Shown here: piece after piece, positions 52,182-58,880 of the stretch
How positions within the stretch are numbered: position 1 is the first letter of the stretch
Layout of the letters: every line of letters begins with the position of its first letter
NCBI GenBank assembly: GCA_016699715.1
Contig: CP065007.1
Coordinates: 2,170,001 to 2,234,000, forward strand
Length of the DNA: 64,000 nt
Direction of reading: 5' to 3'
From: Candidatus Competibacteraceae bacterium
Lineage (GTDB): Bacteria > Pseudomonadota > Gammaproteobacteria > Competibacterales > Competibacteraceae
Program-made: the position numbers and the translations under genes
Notes under the pieces: generated by a model
The model's database searches: none
The model's input: only the letters and a program-made list of their open reading frames with translations
Told to the model about the DNA's origin: nothing

Positions 52182-53096
52182 GTGATTAGGCAACGAACCT
52201 TGAAGAATGTCATTCGGGCGACCGGCGTCGGCCTGCATACCGGCGATAAGGTCTATTTGACGTTGCGGCCCGCGGCGCCCGATGCTGGCATTGTGTTCCG
52301 GCGGGTCGACCTGCCCGAACCGATCGAGATCAAGGCTTGCCCCGGTAATGTCGGCGATACCCAACTGTCTACTTCGCTGGTCAAGGACAAGGCCCGCATT
52401 GCCACGGTCGAGCATCTGCTGTCGGCATTCGCGGGTTTGGGCATCGACAACGCCTATGTGGATGTCAGTGCCGCCGAAGTGCCGATCATGGACGGCAGCG
52501 CCGGTCCCTTTGTTTTCCTGATCCAGTCGGCGGGCATCCAGGAGCAGAACGCACCCAAGCGCTTCATCCGCATCAAGCGGCCGGTGGTGGTTGAGGAGGG
52601 CGATAAATGGGCGCGCTTCGACCCCTTCGATGGTTTCAAGGTCGAGTTCACCATCGCTTTCGACCATCCGTTGTTCAAGGGCCGCAACCAGCACGCCGTA
52701 GTGGATTTCTCCACCACCTCGTTCGTGAAGGAAGTCAGTCGGGCGCGCACCTTTGGGTTCATGCGCGATCTGGAGTATCTGCGCGAGCGGCGGCTGGCGC
52801 TGGGCGGCACGCTGGACAACGCCATCGTGGTGGACGATTACCGTATCCTTAACGAAGATGGTTTGCGTTACGAGGATGAGTTCGTCAAGCACAAGATTCT
52901 GGACGCCATCGGCGACTTGTATCTGCTGGGCCGCAGCCTGATCGGTGCCTTTACCGGTTACAAATCCGGGCACGCGCTGAATAACCGGTTGCTGCGCGCG
53001 CTGCTGGCCGAAAGCGCCGCCTGGGAAGAGGTGACCTTCAACGACGAACGGCAATCGCCGATTTGCTACCTGCAGCCAGCGCAGGTGACCCGCTGA
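52182..53096 (+). CDS. lpxC: UDP-3-O-acyl-GlcNAc deacetylase LpxC
   Basis: Committed step of lipid A synthesis; a zinc deacetylase of 304 residues. The start is GTG at 52182 (V/M-IRQRTLKN), matching the family N terminus. Zinc ligands are in TVEHLLSAF and HKILDAIGD, and the catalytic His in SGHALNNRLLR. It is the last dcw gene; secA normally follows closely, but here 9.4 kb intervenes. Confidence 0.97.
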   Translation: MIRQRTLKNVIRATGVGLHTGDKVYLTLRPAAPDAGIVFRRVDLPEPIEIKACPGNVGDTQLSTSLVKDKARIATVEHLLSAFAGLGIDNAYVDVSAAEVPIMDGSAGPFVFLIQSAGIQEQNAPKRFIRIKRPVVVEEGDKWARFDPFDGFKVEFTIAFDHPLFKGRNQHAVVDFSTTSFVKEVSRARTFGFMRDLEYLRERRLALGGTLDNAIVVDDYRILNEDGLRYEDEFVKHKILDAIGDLYLLGRSLIGAFTGYKSGHALNNRLLRALLAESAAWEEVTFNDERQSPICYLQPAQVTR

Positions 53097-53138
53097 GCCA
53101 TCCCGTCGCTGGTTCTCCCCCAAGCTTTCCCCCTGACG

Positions 53139-53165
53139 CGGCCTCCCGGCGATCCTGGGAGGCCG
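53139..53165 (+). terminator. Hairpin after lpxC
   Basis: The stem CGGCCTCCC / GGGAGGCCG has a 9-nt loop and is followed by TTGTCATTTCC. It lies 42 nt after the lpxC stop. The T-rich tail is interrupted, so termination strength is uncertain. Confidence 0.65.
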
Positions 53166-53485
53166 TTGTCATTTCCGGTTCCCTGCCCGACCACCGGACG
53201 GCACTGGGCTCAAACCACTGTAAGCCACCTTTCCGGATAAGGCGGGAAGGTGAAGAGAGCGATTGAAGTGCTGTGGCTTGGGCATCAGCACTTCACGCAG
53301 AACCCGCTGAAGGAGTTGGCTCACCTTCAAAGTCGCCAGTACACTGTCCAGTAGTCGCATCGGGTCCTCCATCGGGTCGGTGGTTGTTCGCAACTCCACC
53401 CTACCCACCATCGACCCGGTGCGGCTACCCTCCGACCTTACCCTCCTCAAAAACTGTCCGAACTATTGGTCTTAAAACTTCACCC
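53166..53485. other. Left border of the accessory island, no gene recognised
   Basis: These 320 nt separate the lpxC terminator from the lasso kinase gene. Short open frames are present on both strands (for instance 53169-53450 minus), but none has a recognisable product or ribosome site. It could hold degraded mobile DNA or the kinase promoter. Confidence 0.4.
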
Positions 53486-54436
53486 ATGACGCCACGATAT
53501 TTCTATCAGACCTACGGCCTCCATGTGGCGTCGGAGATCGAACTGCCTGAACTTCGGATGGCCAGCGCCGCGTCGGAGATGCCGGCTACGATTAGTTTGG
53601 CGACGCTGCCCGAAACCTTGGCGGGGGCAACGGCCGGCGACGCCTATCTGCAGGTGGCTGGCGATCGATGCCAGATCAATATTGCAAACATCGCCCGCTA
53701 CCGCATCGAACAGGGCCGGCGGATTCTGATCGATCCCGTTCCTGACGCCGCCCCCGGCGATGTCCGGCTGTACCTGCTGGGCACGGCCCTGGGAACCTTG
53801 CTGCACCAGCGCCACAGTTTGCCCCTGCACGTCAGCGCGGTCGCGACTCCCGGTGGCGTCTGGGCGTTTACCGGGGAATCGGGGGCCGGCAAATCCACCC
53901 TGGCGGCGGCCTTGCATTATCATTTTGACTGGCCGTTGCTGAGCGATGATGTCGGAGTGATCGAGCCGGATGAGTCAGGTCAACCGCTGTTCCATCCCGG
54001 CCCACCCCGCTTGAAGCTGTGGCAGGACGCACTGACTCATTTCGAGATTGATTCGTGCGAATTGATCCCCGATCTGATACGCGCCAATAAATTTCACTTG
54101 CGGCTGGAGCGTGGTTTTGAGCATGAGCCGCAACGCTTGTGCGCCTTGGTGCTCTTGGAGCGGGCGGATGACGATGAATCGCCCAGTCTGGTCGCCGTCA
54201 ATGGGATGGCCGCATTTCAGGCCGTGGCAAGTGCGATCTATCGCCCTGAGGTGGCGCAGTGGGTTGGCGACCGAACCACGCTGTTTCGCCGGTGTGCAGA
54301 ACTGGCGGGCCAGATCAAGGTGTACCGCTACCGTCGCCCGTGGGTGCTGGAGCGGTTCGGCGCCAGCCTGCGGCCGCTGGTGGCGCAACTTCTTCCGTTT
54401 AATAAAGAATATGGCGATCCCATCCTTCGTGTCTAA
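53486..54436 (+). CDS. HPr-kinase-like lasso peptide kinase
   Basis: A 316-residue protein of the HprK/P-like kinase family found in lasso-peptide clusters. The P-loop is GESGAGKST (130-138) and the HprK-type LLSDDVG motif follows at 152-158. The N-terminal 100 residues (FYQTYGLHVASEIELPEL) are typical of this lasso-associated group and unlike true HPr kinases. In the paeninodin system such a kinase phosphorylates the C-terminal Ser of the precursor. The precursor here also ends in Ser, which fits. No good ribosome site precedes the ATG at 53486. It is the first gene of the cluster. Confidence 0.8.
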   Translation: MTPRYFYQTYGLHVASEIELPELRMASAASEMPATISLATLPETLAGATAGDAYLQVAGDRCQINIANIARYRIEQGRRILIDPVPDAAPGDVRLYLLGTALGTLLHQRHSLPLHVSAVATPGGVWAFTGESGAGKSTLAAALHYHFDWPLLSDDVGVIEPDESGQPLFHPGPPRLKLWQDALTHFEIDSCELIPDLIRANKFHLRLERGFEHEPQRLCALVLLERADDDESPSLVAVNGMAAFQAVASAIYRPEVAQWVGDRTTLFRRCAELAGQIKVYRYRRPWVLERFGASLRPLVAQLLPFNKEYGDPILRV

Positions 54437-54758
54437 TTTGGATTGTCCCCAGGGAGTCAGAAAGGCCCGCCCCGACACCCTCTGCGACCCCGAGCGGGTT
54501 TTTGGCTTGGCCATGCCCTGGCCCGTGCCGGCGTTCGGTCGGGCCGAGGCCCACGTCCCGGACGTGGACTCGGCCTTTCGCTTCGTGCCGGAGGTGGTCC
54601 GGGCGATCCTGATGGGATTCGCCCACAACCGCCGGGTGTATGTCCACGGCCCGCACGGCAGTGGCAAGTCCTCGCACATCGAACAGGTGGCCGCGCGGTT
54701 GAACTGGCCGTGCATCCGCGTGAATCTGGACGGGCATATCACCCGGACGGACCTATAG
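54411..54758 (+). pseudogene. Truncated cobaltochelatase subunit CobS
   Basis: An open frame of about 115 codons matches the N-terminal third of CobS: CDPERVFGL, VPDVDSAFRFVPEVVRAIL, the P-loop GPHGSGKSS and ARLNWPCIRVNLDGHI. The AAA+ domain stops right after Walker A, so the product cannot be active. It overlaps the 3' end of the kinase gene by 26 nt. The rest of cobS is not in the window. It is probably a relic of a recombination that brought the kinase gene next to the cyclase gene. Confidence 0.8.
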
Positions 54759-54849
54759 GGTATATGCACGCATCAAGGCCAGCAGGTGGTGGGCGACGGT
54801 GGCTGACCACCGCTGGGACGATACTGTTAAATGAGGGGCGATAGCTGTT

Positions 54850-56883
54850 TTGGGCGCTATTTTTGGAATCTATCATCGGACCGGGCGCAAGGTCGCACGC
54901 GGCGATCTCGAAACAATGTCTGCATCGTTGCAGCATCGGGGCGCTGATGCGGCGGGGGTATGGTATCGTGGTGCCTGCGGGCTAGGGGCGCGGTTACGCT
55001 TCACCACCCCAGAGTCAGTTTTTGAGCAGCCCCCCCGGACAGAGGACACCGCACCGTTCGTCATCGCCTGTGACGCGCGTCTGGACAATGTCGAGGCGCT
55101 GACTGGGCTGCTGGATCTGCCGCTGGGGCAGGTCGCGGATAGCTGGATAATCGTCGAGGCATACAAAAAATGGGGGTGGGGGTGCGTTGAACATCTACTT
55201 GGCGACTTCGCCTTCGCGCTTTATGATATCGTCGAAGACCTCTTCTTTTGTGCAAGGGACCACTTCGGTGTCAAGCCGTTCTATTACGTCCTGTCTGCTG
55301 AACACTTTGGCTTTGCTTCGGAACCAAAGGCACTGTTCGCATCTGGGCTTGTCACTCTGGAGATCGATGAGAGTAAGACAGCGGATTATTTGCTGCGAAA
55401 CCTGCACGACAAAGAAAACACTTTTTACAACCATGTCCTTCGCCTCCCGCCTGCGCACTCGCTGATCGTCGGCAGGCATACGGCGGAGAAACGGCAGTAC
55501 TGGCGATTGACGCTGCTGGAGACGCAGACACCTTCCACCGATCAGGAATATGCAGAGCGATTTCGCGAGATCTTTACCGAAGCGGTCCGCTGCCGACTCC
55601 GCTCCGCCTTCCCTGTCGGTACATTCCTCAGCGGCGGGTTAGACTCCTCTGCGGTGACCTTGGTCGCCCAGAGGCTGCTTGCTCAGGCGGATGCTGCCCT
55701 GCCGCTGCCCGTCTTTTCGGCGATCTTTCCCGATGTCCCCGCTTCCGACGAGAGCCGTTGGATCGATATTGTCCTCAAAGAGAATGCTCTCCTTGAGGAA
55801 AGGTTGGACCCGCATTATTTCCGAGCAGATCAGGTGGGGGCGCTCAACGCCCATGAGGCGATTTTGTTCCACTTGGACGAACCTTGTGCTGCCGCGAACC
55901 TGTATCACACTTGGGGAATACTCGAACTCGCCCGGAAAGCGGGGGTCCGCGTGATGCTGACGGGGCATGACGGTGATACGGTGGTCTCTCACGGGTTTGC
56001 CTATCTGACGGAACTGGCGTTGGCGGAGAAGTGGGATCAGCTCACCGAGGAACTAAGCCAAGCTGCCGAACATCTCGCCCTGTACGGCAATGTGCGGCGC
56101 GCTCTGCTGCGGACGTATGTGCAGCCATGCCTGGGGGTGCTGTGGAGAGATTTGAAAATCGCCCAAGCGCTGCGCACCCTCGCTGCCCTGCACCGGTATT
56201 TCGGGCTGTCGCGCCGAGAAATGATCCAAATGATCCTTAATCTCCTGTTGCCCGCTTCCGTCCGCCAGGCGCTGCGACGCCTGCGACGGCGGGGCGTAAG
56301 CGCCGACGTTACGGAGGTGAACGCCGCGTTTCGACAAAGTCCGGTTTTTCGGCAGCGTCAAGCGGCGGGGTATGCTTGGACCATCTTGCCCCGCACGGTG
56401 GGCGAGGACCATCAGCGCGGGCTAAACGCGGGTATCATGACCGCCGCATTTGAGGCGATAGATAAGGTCAGCGCCGCGTTCGGCATCGAATGCCGCCATC
56501 CTTTCTTCGACAAACGGCTGGTCGAATTCTGCCTAGCGCTGCCCAGAGAGCAGAAAATCAGAGACGGCTGGACGCGGCTGGTGCTGCGAAATGCGATGTC
56601 GGGTATCCTGCCGGAAGCAATCCAGTGGCGACCCGGCAAATCCAACCTCGGTCACAATTTCGCTCGCAGCCTTCTGCCCAATCAGGCTCTTGTCGACGCT
56701 ATCCTGTCCGAAAAGAACCCCCGTTTTGAGCAGTACTGGGATATCGAAACCCTGAAGCGGACCGCGCAGCGTTATTTCATCCAGCCAACGGAGGGTGATG
56801 CAATCACCCTTTTCCTTGCGGTGGGCTTTGCGACTTGGTGCCGCTCCATCATCAACCCGCTCCGGAAAGATACGCCGTGTTGA
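54850..56883 (+). CDS. Lasso peptide macrolactam synthetase (asparagine-synthetase-like, protein C)
   Basis: A 677-residue asparagine synthetase B homologue. In lasso biosynthesis it adenylates the ring Asp/Glu side chain and lets the N terminus of the core attack it. The PP-loop is SGGLDSS (261-267). The N-terminal glutaminase-like domain begins (M)GAIFGI and lacks the Cys nucleophile of true asparagine synthetases (MCGIFG), as expected when no ammonia is needed. The start is TTG at 54850 with GAGGGG about 11 nt upstream. It lies upstream of the precursor gene rather than after it. Confidence 0.85.
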   Translation: MGAIFGIYHRTGRKVARGDLETMSASLQHRGADAAGVWYRGACGLGARLRFTTPESVFEQPPRTEDTAPFVIACDARLDNVEALTGLLDLPLGQVADSWIIVEAYKKWGWGCVEHLLGDFAFALYDIVEDLFFCARDHFGVKPFYYVLSAEHFGFASEPKALFASGLVTLEIDESKTADYLLRNLHDKENTFYNHVLRLPPAHSLIVGRHTAEKRQYWRLTLLETQTPSTDQEYAERFREIFTEAVRCRLRSAFPVGTFLSGGLDSSAVTLVAQRLLAQADAALPLPVFSAIFPDVPASDESRWIDIVLKENALLEERLDPHYFRADQVGALNAHEAILFHLDEPCAAANLYHTWGILELARKAGVRVMLTGHDGDTVVSHGFAYLTELALAEKWDQLTEELSQAAEHLALYGNVRRALLRTYVQPCLGVLWRDLKIAQALRTLAALHRYFGLSRREMIQMILNLLLPASVRQALRRLRRRGVSADVTEVNAAFRQSPVFRQRQAAGYAWTILPRTVGEDHQRGLNAGIMTAAFEAIDKVSAAFGIECRHPFFDKRLVEFCLALPREQKIRDGWTRLVLRNAMSGILPEAIQWRPGKSNLGHNFARSLLPNQALVDAILSEKNPRFEQYWDIETLKRTAQRYFIQPTEGDAITLFLAVGFATWCRSIINPLRKDTPC

Positions 56884-57181
56884 AGAAGGGAATATCTGTA
56901 AGGCTGTTGTGCGCCGTGTTTCTGATCGTGATTCTATGCATGAGTGTCTTGCAGAATGTGCATCTGGTTGTTCCAAGGGTGAAAAGTAGGTTGTTCGTCG
57001 GCGCGGTGCGCCGACGAACAAAGGCGCCAGTTGAGCCGAACGTCTGGTTCTCAACGTGAGATTCGTCGGACTATTTGTTCGAGCGGACACAGCTCACTAC
57101 GCCTGCGCCTGCTTGGGGTTTCCAAGTTGGCAAGCCGACTTTTCAACCCACGCACGGGCGCCGCTCAACAACGCACCCCGT
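56884..57181. other. Intergenic region downstream of the cyclase gene
   Basis: No confident gene. A frame running from TTG 56880 to 57059 encodes a hydrophobic segment and basic tail (59 residues) but has no ribosome site and no known family. The 11-mer CTGTAAGGCTG at 56896 recurs at 57321, giving a 425-nt spaced direct repeat that brackets most of the region before the precursor promoter. Confidence 0.4.
56991..57021. repeat. Perfect 14-bp inverted repeat
   Basis: TTGTTCGTCGGCGC and its exact complement are separated by GGT. It lies about 110 nt after the cyclase stop. There is no T-run on either side, so it is not a standard terminator; it may still stop or protect the cyclase transcript. 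Confidence 0.6.
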
Positions 57182-57323
57182 CAGTAATTCTCATTTTGGC
57201 CTGATGGAGTGAGTCGATTCCCACAAATAAACCAAAACAACTCAATATTATGGGTCAAGATCCCTCTTTTAGCGCTTTTTCTAGACAAGAAATCCCACCA
57301 CGATTTCAAAATGAGAGTTGCTG
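57182..57323. mobile_element. MITE-like element upstream of the lasso precursor
   Basis: Terminal inverted repeats CAGTAATTCTCATTTTG (57182-57198) and the complement of CAGCAACTCTCATTTTG (57307-57323) match at 15 of 17 positions. The 142-bp unit has an AT-rich, non-coding interior. Its right end stops 9 nt before the -35 of the precursor promoter. No target duplication was evident. Confidence 0.45.
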
Positions 57324-57332
57324 TAAGGCTGC

Positions 57333-57371
57333 TTGACAAATTCATACCTTAGGCGAGAATGCCTAAGGTAT
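57333..57371 (+). promoter_or_regulatory. Promoter and operator of the lasso precursor gene
   Basis: A consensus -35 TTGACA (57333-57338) is followed after 16 nt by GAGAAT (57355-57360) as -10. The -10 hexamer is exactly the spacer of a perfect dyad ATACCTTAGGC (57344-57354) / GCCTAAGGTAT (57361-57371). A dimeric regulator bound there would block RNA polymerase. Transcription would start near 57367, about 30 nt before the precursor ATG. Confidence 0.7.
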
Positions 57372-57396
57372 ACAACATCAACAGAGGGCTTGACTC

Positions 57397-57555
57397 ATGA
57401 CCACTAACTTGTCGCAACAAACTCAGGGCAGTGAGGTAAGGAAAGATTATGTGAAGCCGAAGGTCCTCGTACTCGGTAGTAGTGGGGGATTGACTCAGAA
57501 TGTGAATGTTGTCGGGGCGGGCGACTCAGCGTTTAGCGTTCTGAAACGATCCTAA
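57397..57555 (+). CDS. Lasso peptide precursor (protein A)
   Basis: A 52-residue precursor missed by length cut-offs. The ATG lies 8 nt after AGAGGG. The leader has the recognition motif YVKP (residues 18-21) and Gly27; Thr33 is the conserved Thr at leader position -2. From Tyr18 to Thr33 the spacing is the same as in the fusilassin precursor, so cleavage is predicted after Gln34. The core would be NVNVVGAGDSAFSVLKRS: Asn1 amine to Asp9 side chain gives a nine-residue ring, with a nine-residue loop and tail ending in Ser. Asp9 is the only acidic residue of the core, so the ring acceptor is fixed; Asn at position 1 is unusual. Confidence 0.82.
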   Translation: MTTNLSQQTQGSEVRKDYVKPKVLVLGSSGGLTQNVNVVGAGDSAFSVLKRS

Positions 57556-57723
57556 CTGTCTATCCCTTGGACTCACAACGGTGCTTGCTGTGACCGAGGA
57601 TATTGGCTTGTCCCAGCACCACATTCGCTGCCAGCCACCGAAATACGTAGCACCAATTGAGTAAGAGGCGTTTTTGTACAGCTCGTGGCAAGCTAACTCC
57701 TTGAAAAACAACCATGCCTTTGC

Positions 57724-57753
57724 CCCTATCCCGCCTACGGGAAAGGGATTTTT
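57724..57753 (+). terminator. Hairpin between precursor and processing genes
   Basis: CCCT-AT-CCCG / CGGG-AA-AGGG, a stem with a 2-nt symmetric bulge and a 4-nt loop, is followed by ATTTTT. It lies 168 nt after the precursor stop and 24 nt before the next start. It would let the precursor transcript outnumber that for the enzymes, as reported for other proteobacterial lasso operons. Confidence 0.75.
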
Positions 57754-57776
57754 GTATAGCCTCTAGGAATCTACCC

Positions 57777-58058
57777 ATGACTCCTGTCCCCTCCAGCCCC
57801 CTTCTCACCCGTAACCCCAACCTGGTCGCCGCGGACATCGACGGCGATTTGGTGATGATGAGCGTCGAGCAGGGCGAGTACTTCGGCATCACCGGCGTCG
57901 GTTCCCGGGTCTGGAAACTGCTGGCCACGCCGACCACCGTCGCCGACATTACCCGCGTGATTTGCGCCGAGTATGCTGTGGAAGAAGCCCAGTGCCAGGC
58001 CGACATGCAGGGCTTTGTCGAGGAGCTGATCCAGCTCGGTCTGGTATCGGCGGCTTGA
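57777..58058 (+). CDS. Lasso leader-recognition protein (PqqD-like RRE, protein B1)
   Basis: A 93-residue PqqD-fold protein that binds the leader peptide YxxP motif. The pattern is LVAADIDGDLVMMSVEQGEYFGI followed by VGSRVWKLLATPTTVADIT and the C-terminal FVEELIQLGLV, all standard for RRE domains. The ATG at 57777 has AGGAA 7 nt upstream; an upstream ATG at 57714 lies before the hairpin and is unlikely. Its stop overlaps the start region of the peptidase gene. Confidence 0.9.
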   Translation: MTPVPSSPLLTRNPNLVAADIDGDLVMMSVEQGEYFGITGVGSRVWKLLATPTTVADITRVICAEYAVEEAQCQADMQGFVEELIQLGLVSAA

Positions 58059-58543
58059 GAAGCGTGTGGCGCACGCTCCAACGCAAGACCCTTAGCTTCC
58101 TCCGCCAACCGCGTTTCACCCAACTCTGGCTGATTCCGCTCTGGCTACTTCTCGGCCTGAGCAAAGCCGTTATCTTCACGGTCTCCTTCCGCCGCCTGGC
58201 CCCGCGTCTGGGCACGGCGGTCGGCGTGGCGTCCTGGGTGCCGGTGCTGGTTCCCGCTCAGGAAGCCCGCGCCTTGCAGATCGGTCGGGCCGTGTGCCTG
58301 GCCGCTCGTTACACCCCGTGGAACTCCAACTGCTTCCCGCAGGCCGTGGCCGCCCGGTTGCTGCTGGGCCTGTACCACATTCCCTATGCCCTCTACTTCG
58401 GGCTGATGCGCGATCCCGAAACCAGGGAGTTCAAAGCCCACGCCTGGATCGCCGCCGGACGGGTGCGGGTCATGGGCAACGAAAGCTTCAGCCAGTTCAC
58501 GGTGGTCGGCTGCTTCGTCGCCCCCGAGCTGGTCAGGCGCTGA
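58055..58543 (+). CDS. Lasso leader peptidase (transglutaminase-like, protein B2)
   Basis: A cysteine protease of about 162 residues that removes the leader. The catalytic Cys93 is in NSNCFPQAVAARLLL and His129 in KAHAWIAAG. The third catalytic acid is not obvious; NES at 142-144 stands near its place. The start is uncertain: TTG 58055 overlaps the B1 stop, and GTG 58064 is the alternative; no ATG in frame gives a conserved N terminus. Confidence 0.87.
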   Translation: MRSVWRTLQRKTLSFLRQPRFTQLWLIPLWLLLGLSKAVIFTVSFRRLAPRLGTAVGVASWVPVLVPAQEARALQIGRAVCLAARYTPWNSNCFPQAVAARLLLGLYHIPYALYFGLMRDPETREFKAHAWIAAGRVRVMGNESFSQFTVVGCFVAPELVRR

Positions 58544-58880
58544 TGCATGAAATGCATCCGGCGTATGGGGAATAATCAGCGGTAGAATCTGGCGCCGTCC
58601 CGCTCGAGCAGCGGGTTATCCCATTCTCATCAGGTTTAACCGCGAAAAAGCCGATGAACCGCCAAGGTCGCCAAGGTCGCCAAGGTGATTCAGGTAAAAA
58701 TGTGAACTCGGGCAGATCGTTCGATCAGCGCCGAATTTTTCACCACCCGAGGATTTGCAGATCTCTGTTTTTCCTGATCTCCGTTCTTGGCGTTCTTGGC
58801 GTTCTTGGCGATTCCCCATCATGGAGTACCCACATGTCGATCATCGTCGGCAGAGCCACCGGTCGAACCGGAAGCGCATG
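58544..58880. other. Gap between leader peptidase and exporter genes
   Basis: This gap is filled mostly by the 9-bp repeat element described separately (58657-58811). In-frame ATGs at 58755 and 58820 would extend the exporter into the repeats but lack ribosome sites. Confidence 0.5.
58657..58811. repeat. Inverted pair of 9-bp tandem repeats
   Basis: GCCAAGGTC is repeated three times from about 58659, and the inverted form GTTCTTGGC three times up to 58811, with about 100 nt between. Elements of this kind, often mistranslated as QGRQGRQG or GDLGDLGG, are scattered in many bacterial genomes. It breaks the otherwise tight lasso operon. Confidence 0.75.

Noticed and set aside
54411..54758. cobS fragment as a functional part of the lasso cluster
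   Set aside because: It stops just after Walker A and lacks Walker B, sensor and arginine-finger regions, so it cannot act as an AAA+ protein.
56835..57059. Small hydrophobic frame downstream of the cyclase gene
   Set aside because: It overlaps the cyclase end, has no ribosome site and contains a large inverted repeat. No known immunity or precursor family was recognised.
57556..57776. Possible second lasso precursor between gene A and the B1 gene
   Set aside because: No plus-strand frame with a ribosome site, YxxP motif and ring acid was found; the DNA holds only the terminator-like hairpin.
58657..58811. Repeat pair considered as a protein-coding start of the exporter
   Set aside because: The translated repeats (RSWRSWRSW) are a known kind of false extension. 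A ribosome site and family homology place the start at 58881.
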